From contig CATWQE010000047.1 of NCBI GenBank assembly GCA_958352855.1, positions 1 through 19,917 on the forward strand: a DNA stretch of 19,917 nucleotides, given 5' to 3'. Below, piece after piece: positions 5,951-13,494 of this stretch (positions are counted from its first letter, which is position 1; every line of letters begins with the position of its first letter). The position numbers and the translations under genes are program-made. The stretch comes from an uncultured Bacillota bacterium (GTDB lineage Bacteria > Bacillota > Clostridia > Lachnospirales > Lachnospiraceae). The notes under the pieces were generated by a model. It was not told the origin of the DNA. It saw only the letters and a program-made list of their open reading frames with translations, and did not search any database.

Positions 5951-7303
5951 ATGGCATATAATATTATTTTTTATTTTACAGACCAGCAGCGCTGGGATAC
6001 ATGTGGTTGTTTTGGACAGCCTTTAGATATCACTCCGAATTTAGATCGTCTGGCACAGGAGGGAGTAAAGTTTGACAATGCATTTTCTCCTCAGCCAGTG
6101 TGCGGGCCTTGCAGGGCACTGTTTCAGACCGGAAAATATCCTACTGAGACAGGATGCTTCAGAAACAATGTTATGCTTCCTGGGAATGTAAAAACTCTGG
6201 CAAATTATATAGAAGAAGCGGGATATGAAACTGCTTATATTGGTAAATGGCATCTGGCAAGTGATGGAGAACTGGAACAGAAGCCTACCATTGACCATAC
6301 GATTACAGCGATTCCAAAAGAATTGCGCGGAGGTTATACTGGTTTCTGGCGTACCGCAGATGTCCTGGAATTTACTTCTCATGGATATGATGGATATGTG
6401 TTTGATGAAAATAATCAGAAAAGAGAATTCAAAGGTTACCGTCCGGACTGCTTGACTGATATGGCTATGGAATTTTTCGATGTGAGAGATACAGAAAAAC
6501 CATTTTTCATGACGATTTCTCAGATTGAGCCACATCATCAGAATGACCGCAATCATTATGAAGGACCAATCGGATCAAAAGAAAAGTATAAAAACTTTAT
6601 TCTTCCAAAAGACTTAGAGGTTCTGAAAGGAAATGCAGCAGAAGAGTATCCAGATTACCTGGGACAGTGTGCAAGCCTGGATGAAAACCTTGGCCGTCTG
6701 GTAGATAAATTAAAAGAAAAAGGACTGTATGATAATACAGTAATTATATTTGCATCTGACCATGGTTCTCATTTCAAGACAAGAAACACAGACAGTCACT
6801 TAAACGGCTATGATGATTACAAACGTTCCTGTCATGATGGAGCTCTCCATGTTCCGCTGGTGATTGCCGGTGGCCCATATAAGGGCGGAGTTGCAGTGGA
6901 AGAACTGGTAAGCACAGAGAGCCTTCCAAAGACCATTTTAGCTTTAGCTGGAGTGGATGTGGGAGATGCCATGATTGGGGAAAATCTTCTTGACGTAGTT
7001 GAGAAAAAAGATGATAATAGACCTAATCAGGTGTTTGCCCAGATTTCAGAGAGCAGAGTCGGCCGCTGTATCCGTACACCGGAGTATTTATACTCTGTAT
7101 ATGCACCTGGAATCAACGGAGGTGCTGCACCGGCCAGTGATGTTTACGCAGATGATTTCCTGTATGATCTGAAGAAAGACCCATGGCAGTTCAATAATGT
7201 AGTCCATGAGGAAGAATATACAGAGATTAAAAAGGATTTACGTGCCAGACTGCTTCAGTGGCTGGAAAAAGCAGAGGGAGCTCATCCTGACATTGTAGAT
7301 TAG
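5951..7303 (+). CDS. Cytoplasmic type I sulfatase (CxPxR, formylglycine type)
   Basis: A 450-residue alkaline-phosphatase-fold sulfatase that hydrolyses a sulfate ester or sulfamate. The formylglycine motif is C51-G-P53-C54-R55, followed by LFQTGKYPTETG. C51 is the residue to be converted to formylglycine, in anaerobes by the radical-SAM enzyme anSME; no such gene is in the window. The usual fourth residue of the motif (Ser or Ala) is a Cys here. Metal and catalytic residues visible are D11 (FTDQQRW), K99 and H101 (IGKWHL) and D270-H271 (FASDHGSHF). There is no signal peptide, so the enzyme works in the cytoplasm, unlike many secreted polysaccharide sulfatases. AGGAG precedes the start. Its place right after tctCBA suggests its substrate is what the transporter imports: a small, negatively charged sulfated compound. 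Substrate is inference. Confidence 0.9.
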   Translation: MAYNIIFYFTDQQRWDTCGCFGQPLDITPNLDRLAQEGVKFDNAFSPQPVCGPCRALFQTGKYPTETGCFRNNVMLPGNVKTLANYIEEAGYETAYIGKWHLASDGELEQKPTIDHTITAIPKELRGGYTGFWRTADVLEFTSHGYDGYVFDENNQKREFKGYRPDCLTDMAMEFFDVRDTEKPFFMTISQIEPHHQNDRNHYEGPIGSKEKYKNFILPKDLEVLKGNAAEEYPDYLGQCASLDENLGRLVDKLKEKGLYDNTVIIFASDHGSHFKTRNTDSHLNGYDDYKRSCHDGALHVPLVIAGGPYKGGVAVEELVSTESLPKTILALAGVDVGDAMIGENLLDVVEKKDDNRPNQVFAQISESRVGRCIRTPEYLYSVYAPGINGGAAPASDVYADDFLYDLKKDPWQFNNVVHEEEYTEIKKDLRARLLQWLEKAEGAHPDIVD

Positions 7304-7314
7304 GAGTTGAATGT

Positions 7315-8424
7315 ATGGGCAGTTCTATGAAAAAAACAGAGCAGGTATATAGGTGGGTAATGGCCTATATTGATAAGAATAAATTTTCTAACAATCAAAA
7401 AATACCTTCTGAGAATGCCATTTGCAGGCGGCTGAATGTCAGCCGAGAAACAGTTAGGGCTGCTCTTGATTGTATGGCAGAGGAGGGCCTTATTTATAAG
7501 GTGCGCGGAAGTGGGACTTTCTTTAACAAGGAAGTCTCACTTTCCTACAATATGAACCTTGGTACACAATCAAAAAAGATTGGCCTGGTTCTCCAGGGGC
7601 AGGATCGGAGTGCGAATTCGGCATTGATTGACGGGATTCACAGCGTACTGCCAAAAGATAAGATTGCTCTTAGGACTTTTTTTACCGACAATAAATTTTC
7701 CAATGAAAGAAGATGCCTTCAGACCATTATGCAGGAGGATTTTGATGGCTTTATTATAGATGGTGTAAAGGCAAGTATTCTAAATCCCAATTTAGATTGT
7801 TATGAGGAATTAGGCAGAAGAAAAATGCCGGTTGTTTTTTATAATAATTATTACAGCAATCTTAGGTGTCCTCACATTATTGTAAATGACTTTGCATGTG
7901 CAGAGCAGTTAGTGGGAAAACTGATTGAAGCAGGACACAGGAATATAGCCGGTATTTTCGTATATGATAATTATCAGAGTGTGGCGAAATTCCAGGGAAT
8001 GGTGCATACCATGCAGCAAAAGGGCATAGAATTCCAGGACGATTATATCAAATGGTGTATTTCTAATGAGGCTCATGACGAGAAATTTGTCCGGGTGATA
8101 CAGAAGTTTTTGAAAAGCCTGCCAAAGTGTACGGCCATTGTCTGCTGTAACTGTATGATTTACCGTTTGGTGCGCAAGGCACTTCAGGAAATGGGGAAAC
8201 AGGTTCCCAAGGATTATTCTCTAGTCTGCTTCGACTATTCCCAGAATGACTGGGAGGAGGAAGGGATTGTCTGCTCCATACATCCAGGATATGAAATGGG
8301 GGTTCAGGCAGCAAAATGCCTGATAAAAATGCTTTCTGATAAAGATTGCGGAGATTCAGGGAAATCAAGGACTGTGTCTTCTGAGATTTATCTTGGAAAT
8401 TCTATCAGGCAAATAGAACCATGA
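7315..8424 (+). CDS. GntR/LacI chimeric transcription regulator (AraR-like)
   Basis: A 369-residue regulator. AGGAG at 7302-7306 overlaps the sulfatase stop and lies eight bases before the ATG at 7315. Residues about 5-75 form a GntR winged helix (QKIPSENAICRRLNVSRETVRAALDCMAEEGLIYKVRGSGTFF). From about 83 on comes a periplasmic-binding-protein-like effector domain of the LacI/GalR kind (KKIGLVLQG start, DGFIIDGVKAS, PVVFYNNYYS, AGHRNIAGIFV, VCFDYSQNDWEEEGIVCSIHP). This is the architecture of AraR, a repressor released by a small ligand, usually a sugar or sugar-like compound. Being last in the transporter-sulfatase operon, it most likely controls the promoter at 2711-2739 and senses the imported compound or its desulfated product. 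Confidence 0.9.
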   Translation: MGSSMKKTEQVYRWVMAYIDKNKFSNNQKIPSENAICRRLNVSRETVRAALDCMAEEGLIYKVRGSGTFFNKEVSLSYNMNLGTQSKKIGLVLQGQDRSANSALIDGIHSVLPKDKIALRTFFTDNKFSNERRCLQTIMQEDFDGFIIDGVKASILNPNLDCYEELGRRKMPVVFYNNYYSNLRCPHIIVNDFACAEQLVGKLIEAGHRNIAGIFVYDNYQSVAKFQGMVHTMQQKGIEFQDDYIKWCISNEAHDEKFVRVIQKFLKSLPKCTAIVCCNCMIYRLVRKALQEMGKQVPKDYSLVCFDYSQNDWEEEGIVCSIHPGYEMGVQAAKCLIKMLSDKDCGDSGKSRTVSSEIYLGNSIRQIEP

Positions 8425-8436
8425 TTCCAGGAGTAG

Positions 8437-9072
8437 GAAACTTCAGGAACATATACTATTCCTAAATTTGATATTGACGAAGCTAAAATATTAAAACAAA
8501 ATTCAGTTAAAGAAGCTTTTGGTGTAGACATTCTGGTTACGAATTCAATGGAAGAAAACGGATATAAGGAACTTTTACCGTTTATTTCAGAAGGAAAAAC
8601 GATTGCATTTATTGGATCTTCAGGTGTGGGAAAATCCACCCTTATTAATCGTCTGTTGGGTCAGGAATATCTGAAAACAAACGGGCTTCGCAATGACGAC
8701 AAAGGCAGACACACCACTACCCGCAGAGAATTATTCTTTCTCCCTTCGGGCGGTATGGTAATCGACACACCGGGTATGCGTGAATTTGGAATGTGGGATA
8801 ATGATACAGGAATTGAGAGAACTTTTGCGGATATTGAAGAACTTGCTGTTCAATGTAAATTCCGCAATTGTACGCACACAAGTGAGCCGGGGTGTGCCAT
8901 TAGGAAAGCACTGGAATTGGGAGAATTACAGATAGACCGCTGGCAATCCTATCAGAAGTTAAAGGCTGAAAACGACTACATGGAAGATAAGGAAAGTTAC
9001 TTGATTGCAAAAGGAAAACGGGAAAAAGAGATTTCAAAACTGATTAAGAAAATGCCAATCAAAGGGCAATAG
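8437..9072 (+). pseudogene. 5'-truncated rsgA paralogue (ribosome-assembly GTPase fragment)
   Basis: The frame from 8437 to 9072 encodes the back half of an RsgA/YjeQ circularly permuted GTPase. G1 (GSSGVGKST), G2 (RHTTT), G3 (DTPG) and the zinc-binding CKFRNCTH...C region are intact. The whole N-terminal part is missing: no OB fold and no NKxD (G4) motif, which in this permuted fold comes first. The residues before the first ATG at 8548 (AKILKQNSVKEAFGVDILVTNS) still read as RsgA sequence, so the true start is lost. The ATG at 8548 has no ribosome site, and the product could not bind guanine in the usual way. I read it as a deletion remnant of a second rsgA copy. It begins only 12 bases after the regulator's stop. 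Confidence 0.85.
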
Positions 9073-9086
9073 AATGGAGGATGTTT

Positions 9087-9734
9087 ATGGAACAGAACGT
9101 TATTATCAGAAGAGAAGAACAAAAGGACTGGGAAATCGTGGAGAATATCACAAGAGAAGCCTTCTATAATCTTTATGTACCAGGATGCGTGGAACATTAT
9201 TTAGTCCATATTATGCGGGAACATGAAGACTTTATCCCAGAGTTAGATTTTGTTTTGGAACGAAACGGTCAAGTGATTGGTAATATCATGTATACAAAAG
9301 CAAGATTAATTGACGAAAATGGGACTGAAAAAGAAATTTTAACCTTCGGTCCGGTTAGCGTTCTGCCGGCTTATCAGAGAATGGGCTATGGGAAAATGCT
9401 TATGGAACATTCTTTTCAGACAGCAATGCAGTTAGGGTATGACGTTATTGTTATCTTTGGAAGCCCCAGCAATTATGTCAGTCGTGGCTTTAAAAGCTGT
9501 AAAAAATATAATGTTTCTATGGAAAATGGGAGATACCCTGCTGCCATGATGGTAAAAGAACTGTCTCCTCATGCGCTGGACGGTCATAAGTGGATTTATC
9601 ATGATAGTCCGGTTATGGCAATCAGTGAGGAAGAAGCAGAACGCTATGACAATACACTGGAACCTCTGGAAAAGAAGTATCTTCCAAGCCAGGAGGAGTT
9701 TTATATTATGAGCCATTCTCTTGTGGAGGAATAG
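9087..9734 (+). CDS. GNAT-family N-acetyltransferase
   Basis: A 215-residue protein. GGAGG at 9076-9080 touches an ATG at 9081 and lies six bases before the ATG at 9087, so 9087 is the likelier start. The acetyl-CoA-binding region is visible: ILTFGPVSVLPAYQRMGYGKMLMEHSF, in which the Q-R-M-G-Y-G-K loop is the GNAT pyrophosphate-binding motif A. Before it is the beta-strand pair VIGNIMYTKARL, and after it VIVIFGSPSNYVSRGFKSC. These features resemble the YhbS-like predicted acetyltransferases. The substrate is unknown. It follows the rsgA remnant by 14 bases, and DUF3795 comes next, so the three may share a transcript; I see no promoter of its own. Confidence 0.85.
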   Translation: MEQNVIIRREEQKDWEIVENITREAFYNLYVPGCVEHYLVHIMREHEDFIPELDFVLERNGQVIGNIMYTKARLIDENGTEKEILTFGPVSVLPAYQRMGYGKMLMEHSFQTAMQLGYDVIVIFGSPSNYVSRGFKSCKKYNVSMENGRYPAAMMVKELSPHALDGHKWIYHDSPVMAISEEEAERYDNTLEPLEKKYLPSQEEFYIMSHSLVEE

Positions 9735-9764
9735 GACAACAAGAATTGACAGGAGATGATGGTA

Positions 9765-10199
9765 ATGAAAACTATTTGTGGAATTGATTGCAGAGAATGT
9801 ACTCACAAAGATAAGTGTAAAGGCTGTGTGGAAACAAATGGACATTCTCTGGGCGGCGAATGTGTTGCTGCCAGGTGTTATCGGTCGGGTGGAGAAAAGT
9901 GTTTTTTACAATATAAGAAGGAACTGCTAGATGAAGTGAATTCTTTGCAAATTAAGGATATGCCGCCTGTAACAACACTTTTTCAGTTAAGCGGGGCTTA
10001 TGTGAATTTGGAATATACACTTCCAAATGGGGATAAAATCAAATTGCTGGATGACAGAAAAATATATCTGGGCTGTCAGGTGGAAAAAATAAACAGTGAC
10101 AGATGTTATGGATTTGTTGCAGACAATGATTATTTGCTCATATGTGAGTATGGATGTAATGGTGCAGAATCTGAGATTGTAATGTACAAAAAAAGATAA
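9765..10199 (+). CDS. DUF3795-like cysteine-rich protein
   Basis: A 144-residue protein. Three in-frame ATGs (9756, 9759, 9765) follow AGGAG at 9751-9755; only 9765 has proper spacing. The N-terminus is cysteine-rich: CGIDCRECTHKDKCKGC in the first 20 residues, then CVAARCYRSGGEKCFLQ. This pattern is that of DUF3795 proteins, small and probably metal-binding, and common in anaerobes. The second half (YTLPNGDKIKLLDDRKIYLGC, CYGFVADNDYLLICEYG) has more cysteines and looks like a small beta-rich domain. Function is unknown. It ends in AAAAGATAAG with no clear terminator. Confidence 0.7.
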   Translation: MKTICGIDCRECTHKDKCKGCVETNGHSLGGECVAARCYRSGGEKCFLQYKKELLDEVNSLQIKDMPPVTTLFQLSGAYVNLEYTLPNGDKIKLLDDRKIYLGCQVEKINSDRCYGFVADNDYLLICEYGCNGAESEIVMYKKR

Positions 10200-10307
10200 G
10201 CAGGCAGATGGACGATAGTGGTATCATTTATAAGTGCTCTGGGGACAAATGTAGGTATGATGGCAGTAAATAAGATGCTGGAAGAAAACAATGCTTTTCA
10301 GGCATGA
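10200..10307 (+). other. Possible gene remnant
   Basis: An open frame ending in TGA at 10305-10307 reads VVSFISALGTNVGMMAVNK and a further short tail. It has no ribosome site and no start of its own. The sequence looks protein-like, a hydrophobic helix with a charged end, so it may be the C-terminal scrap of a lost gene. I could not assign a family. Confidence 0.25.
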
Positions 10308-10370
10308 AAGAGAATACGATATAAGTATTGGACATAATATGTTTATGAAGTGTAAAATAGACGGATAATT

Positions 10371-10841
10371 ATGAAAAAAGATTAGTAGCATATTTTAGTG
10401 CAAGCGGAACAACGAAAAAAAGTAGCAGAAATGATTGCAGATTGTGCAAAAGCAGATTTGTATGAGATTACACCAAAGGTTTTCTATACAAAGGCGGATC
10501 TTGACTGGATGGATAAAAAATCCAGAAGCAGTATAGAGATGAATGACAAAAAATTCAGAGCGGAGGTAGTGGATAAAGAGATAGATAGCAATGCCTATGA
10601 TGAGATTATTTTAGGTTTTCCAATCTGGTGGTATGTAGCACCGACAATTATAAATTCCTTTTTAGAACAATATAATTTCTCAGGTAAAAAAATCATTTTG
10701 TTTGCGACTTCCGGTGGAAGCGGATTCGGAAATGCAGTAAGAGAACTGCAGCCTTCTGTACCGGACAGCATGATTACAGAAGGAAAGATATTTAATAATG
10801 TAACGAAGCAGGAAGTCGCTGAGTGGGTGGATACATTATAG
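10371..10841 (+). pseudogene. Flavodoxin gene with two compensating poly-A frameshifts
   Basis: The body from about 10421 encodes a flavodoxin: KVAEMIADCAKADLYEI, the flavin-contacting FPIWWYVAPT, the strand KIILFATSGGSGFG, and C-terminal VTKQEVAEWVDTL. The expected start (M-K-K-R-L-V-A-Y-F-S-A-S-G-T-T-K-K) is encoded from the ATG at 10371, but the first A-run (10374-10379) is one A short and the second (10414-10421) is one A long. The phosphate-binding loop SASGTTKK is therefore in another frame, between two stops (10383-10388) and the second run. With both fixed the protein is 156 residues, normal for the family. As it stands only a GTG at 10398 opens the frame and lacks the FMN loop. Causes could be real decay, homopolymer sequencing error, or slippage. 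Likely donor of electrons, or an NAD(P)H-linked reductase partner, if active. Confidence 0.8.
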
Positions 10842-10858
10842 AATTGGAGAGATATAAT

Positions 10859-11242
10859 ATGAAAAAAATGATACAGACAGCAGGTAGAAAATCATTAGGG
10901 GAATTTGTACCGCAATTTGCTCATTTTAATGATGACGTCCTCTTTGGAGAGAACTGGAATAATCAGGATATTGATATAAAGACAAGAAGCATTATTACGG
11001 TAGTGGTATTGATGGCTTCCGGTATTACAGATTCTTCCTTGAAATTTCATTTACAGAATGCAAAAACGCATGGTGTGACGCAGAAAGAAATTGCGGCAAT
11101 TATTACTCATGTGGCATTTTATGCAGGCTGGCCGAAAGGCTGGGCAGTATTTAATCTGGCAAAAGAGGTCTGGAATGTAGAGGAAGGTGATTTACCTTAT
11201 GATGGTGAAGAAAGCAAGCCTTCCCAGTTCGCTAAACGTTAA
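10859..11242 (+). CDS. Carboxymuconolactone-decarboxylase/AhpD-like protein, repeat-fused C-terminus
   Basis: A 127-residue protein of the CMD family. The start at 10859 has GGAG at 10846-10849; a longer frame from 10823 would overlap the flavodoxin. Family residues visible are FGENWNNQDIDIKTRSIITVVVL in two pieces and THVAFYAGWPKGWAVFNLAKEVW near the end. The CxxC of AhpD is absent, so this is the non-peroxidatic branch, often annotated as 4-carboxymuconolactone decarboxylase-like; the true reaction is unknown. It often sits beside flavodoxins and reductases, as here. Oddity: from about 11211 the coding sequence is the dispersed repeat (copy 3), so the last ten or so codons, including the stop, come from the repeat rather than from the gene. 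Confidence 0.85.
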   Translation: MKKMIQTAGRKSLGEFVPQFAHFNDDVLFGENWNNQDIDIKTRSIITVVVLMASGITDSSLKFHLQNAKTHGVTQKEIAAIITHVAFYAGWPKGWAVFNLAKEVWNVEEGDLPYDGEESKPSQFAKR

Positions 11243-11308
11243 TTTCAGTTATACAAGAGATAATCTCTCAGTTGTAGGAAAGACCATTTCAAACAGCATT
11301 TTTACAAC
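11211..11308 (+). repeat. Dispersed repeat, copy 3 (truncated, about 98 nt)
   Basis: Matches the middle of the 212-nt repeats (1035-1131 of copy 1) from AAAGCAAGCC to TTTACAAC, but lacks the 5' stem arm and the terminator. The small hairpin survives with a matched exchange: GCAA/TTGC in copies 1 and 2 is ACAA/TTGT here (about 11252-11275). The stop codon of the CMD-like gene lies inside it. Confidence 0.8.
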
Positions 11309-11464
11309 TCATCAGGACTTCAGTTTTTGGGAATGTCATCCAGAAAGATACTATGAAGGAGCCTCTTTTGGTATGTGCGGATAGGAGGGCAGTGATAGTT
11401 ATCCAGATCAATTTGAGCCTGATAAACAAATGCACTCATATGAATAGATATTAAAAAAATAGAG

Positions 11465-11501
11465 CCTCCTGAAGCCCTCTCATGGCAACAGGAGGTTTTT
11501 T
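11465..11501. terminator. Bidirectional intrinsic terminator
   Basis: CCTCCTG (11465-11471) pairs with CAGGAGG (11489-11495) across a 17-nt loop. TTTTTT follows on the plus strand, and a run of A before the stem gives a U-tract on the minus strand. It serves both the plus-strand genes to the left and the minus-strand remnant to the right. Confidence 0.75.
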
Positions 11502-11920
11502 CTATTTTGGGTAGGTATATCTTGGAAGGCCTTTACTGTGTTTTGCGTATTCAATCGCTTCTTTTGGGCAGCGGCAGATACAGGCCATGCAGTGAGTACA
11601 GTTTTTTCCACAGACCGGTTTTCCGGCATTACAAGTTCATAACAACCAAGGTAATTCAATTTCATTTTTGAAGAAAGCGATTTGAGATATTTGCCTGCGT
11701 TTCCGATACTGCCGTCGCAGGTCATTATAAAATAAATATCTTTGCTTCCTATAAGGTGTGTCTGTTCCAGCCACCTTTCCAAAATGTGTGGGATTCTCCA
11801 GGCATAGGTTGGGGCAACCACGATCCATGGCGTTTCGGAATGCAACGGTGAATGATCGTTATCCCGTATTCTCTGAAGGAGATTAAGGACTTCCTCTCGG
11901 TATATCCAATATTTTTCCTT
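11502..11920 (-). pseudogene. EFR1-type flavodoxin/ferredoxin remnant with deletions
   Basis: On the minus strand the frame open from 11920 reads EEVLNLLQRIRDNDHSPLHSETPWIVVAPTYAWRIP, the middle of an EFR1-family protein (flavodoxin domain followed by two 4Fe-4S ferredoxin motifs), and goes on to YFIMTCDGSIGNAGKYLK and LGCYELVMPEN. The N-terminal start with its FMN loop is missing. After VMPEN the sequence jumps, in a different frame, to GKNCTHCMACICRCPKEAIEY and on to a TAG at 11502-11504. So the linker and the first 4Fe-4S motif are deleted and the second motif (CxxCxxxCxxxCP-like) is out of frame. A 121-residue frame still spans the join, but it cannot make a working redox protein. Confidence 0.85.
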
Positions 11921-12010
11921 TTAAAATCCTTTCGTTAAAATTCCTTAACCATTATACAGAAAATCAGGGTTCATAACAACATGGGTAAAGAAATCTGTTA
12001 CCATTTAATA

Positions 12011-12039
12011 TTGACTAGATGGTCAATTAGTGCTAAGAT
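12011..12039 (+). promoter_or_regulatory. Promoter with overlapping TetR-type operator
   Basis: TTGACT (12011-12016), a 17-nt spacer, and TAAGAT (12034-12039) preceded by TG. The -35 is part of TTGACTAGATGGTCAA (12011-12026), an inverted repeat with TTGAC/GTCAA ends of the kind TetR repressors often bind. The second gene downstream encodes a TetR protein, so autoregulated repression of the MATE operon is the simplest reading. Confidence 0.7.
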
Positions 12040-12073
12040 TCTATTATAGACTGAATAGTCTATAATAGAATCT
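12036..12073. repeat. Perfect 17-bp inverted repeat at the MATE operon start
   Basis: AGATTCTATTATAGACT (12036-12052) and its exact complement AGTCTATAATAGAATCT (12057-12073) are separated by GAAT. It begins within the predicted -10 and spans the predicted transcript start near 12046. No T-run follows the right arm, so it is not a standard terminator. It may be a second operator, a cruciform, or a hairpin in RNAs started further upstream. Confidence 0.85.
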
Positions 12074-12119
12074 GGTTGTTGCTGCGTTGCAGTTCTTTTT
12101 TAAACGGTAGGTGAGAAGT

Positions 12120-13490
12120 ATGAAGAAGGATAAGAACGTTGAGAAAGAATCATTGTTAGCTCTGATGACACCGTCAAAGGCAATTATAGAATTGGCGGTT
12201 CCGGCAACCCTGGCATTGCTGGCAAAGGCTGTTTATAACATTGTGGATACTGCATATATAGGAATGTTAAACAGTGATATTGCCCTTGCGGCAGTGGGAG
12301 TTACGCTGCCCCTGCTGCTTATTATGGTTTCCATAGAAAACATTTTTGCGGCAGGAGCAGGGGTACTGGCGGGCAGACAATTAGGAGAAAATCATAAAGA
12401 ACAGGCAAACCGCACAGTTACAACCATTGTAGGCTTTTCTATGATAGTAGGGCTGGGATTATGTGTTGCAGGTCTGATTTTTATGGAGCCTTTGTTAAAA
12501 ATATTTGGCGCGTCTGACGCAGTTTTGCCACAGGCAGGGGATTATGCTTTCTGGATGTTTATTGCTGCCTTATTCAATTTGCCTGCGCAGAGTCTGAACT
12601 GTGCGGCAAGAGCAGAGTCATCCGTAAAGATTTCTTCTGTAGCCGTTATAACAGGTGCTGTTCTGAATGTTATATTGGACCCGGTTTTCATGTTTTCCTG
12701 GGGACTGAATATGGGAGTGGAAGGAGCATCTTTGGCAACAACGGTTTCTCAATGTGTGACGTTTCTGATCCTGATAGTTTTTTATCTGGGAGGTTTTTCT
12801 GTTATTAAGATAAAGCTGAGATACTTTAAACTTTCCGGGAAATTTATCTGGGAAGTGGTATCCATTGGAATCCCTACAGCAGTGATTCAGATATGTCTTG
12901 CAGTAGCTACTTCTCTGACGAATATTGTGGCTAAAACGCTTCCAGATTCGGATTTGATTATTGCAGCCTATGGAGTTGTGCAGCGGTTGATTTTAATTGG
13001 ATGCTATGTGGTTATGGGATTTATGCAGGGATATCAGCCGGTAGCAGCTTATGCTTTTGGCGCAAAAAACAAAGAACGTTTTGCAAAATCTGCAAAATTT
13101 GCGTTGGAAGGTTCTTTGCTTTTAACAGTTCTTGTGGCCGGACTTTATATTGTGCTGGCAGAACCGTTGATATTGCTTTTTAACAGGAATCCATTGGTAG
13201 TAGAGTATGGAAAATGGCTTTTGATTTCACAGGTGATTCTGTATCCTGCCTTTGGACTATGTTACATGATGACCATTACATTTCAGACCATAGGGGATTC
13301 TAAAATGGGCCTGTTATTGTCCATGGTTCGCCAATGCCTGTTTTACATTCCTGTTATTCTCACTTTGCCAGGAATAATGGGAGTGCGGGGAATCTATTTT
13401 TCACAGCCCATTGCAGATATTTTAACACTTGTGGTTTGCATTCTTTTGATAAAACCTATGAAACGTAAAATTTTGAAAAATGAGGTATAG
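12120..13490 (+). CDS. MATE-family multidrug efflux transporter
   Basis: A 456-residue membrane protein exporting drugs or toxic metabolites in exchange for Na+ or H+. The start at 12120 follows AGGTGAG; a GTG at 12111 is in frame but would overlap that ribosome site. The two MATE halves each begin with the family pattern: PSKAIIELAVPATLALLAKAVYNIVDTAYIG in two pieces near residue 20-50, and SIGIPTAVIQICLAVA near 250. About 12 membrane segments are visible, with other MATE signatures such as GYQPVAAYAFGAKN. The substrate is not predictable. It heads a tight run with tetR (4 bases later), the alarmone synthetase and the antiporter fusion, under a TetR-type operator. Confidence 0.92.
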   Translation: MKKDKNVEKESLLALMTPSKAIIELAVPATLALLAKAVYNIVDTAYIGMLNSDIALAAVGVTLPLLLIMVSIENIFAAGAGVLAGRQLGENHKEQANRTVTTIVGFSMIVGLGLCVAGLIFMEPLLKIFGASDAVLPQAGDYAFWMFIAALFNLPAQSLNCAARAESSVKISSVAVITGAVLNVILDPVFMFSWGLNMGVEGASLATTVSQCVTFLILIVFYLGGFSVIKIKLRYFKLSGKFIWEVVSIGIPTAVIQICLAVATSLTNIVAKTLPDSDLIIAAYGVVQRLILIGCYVVMGFMQGYQPVAAYAFGAKNKERFAKSAKFALEGSLLLTVLVAGLYIVLAEPLILLFNRNPLVVEYGKWLLISQVILYPAFGLCYMMTITFQTIGDSKMGLLLSMVRQCLFYIPVILTLPGIMGVRGIYFSQPIADILTLVVCILLIKPMKRKILKNEV

Positions 13491-13494
13491 AATT

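Noticed and set aside
10374..10380. A-AAA-AAG as a programmed -1 ribosomal frameshift site in the flavodoxin start
   Set aside because: The heptamer is not in the needed phase relative to the ATG at 10371, and a second, opposite shift 40 bases later would also be required.
11309..11460. Frame reading QDFSFWECHPERYYEGASFG after repeat copy 3
   Set aside because: No start, no ribosome site and no family recognised; too short to support as a gene or a named remnant.
12082..12101. CTGC-GTT-GCAG followed by a T-run as an attenuator before the MATE gene
   Set aside because: A 4-bp stem is too weak for an intrinsic terminator; it may be only leader sequence.
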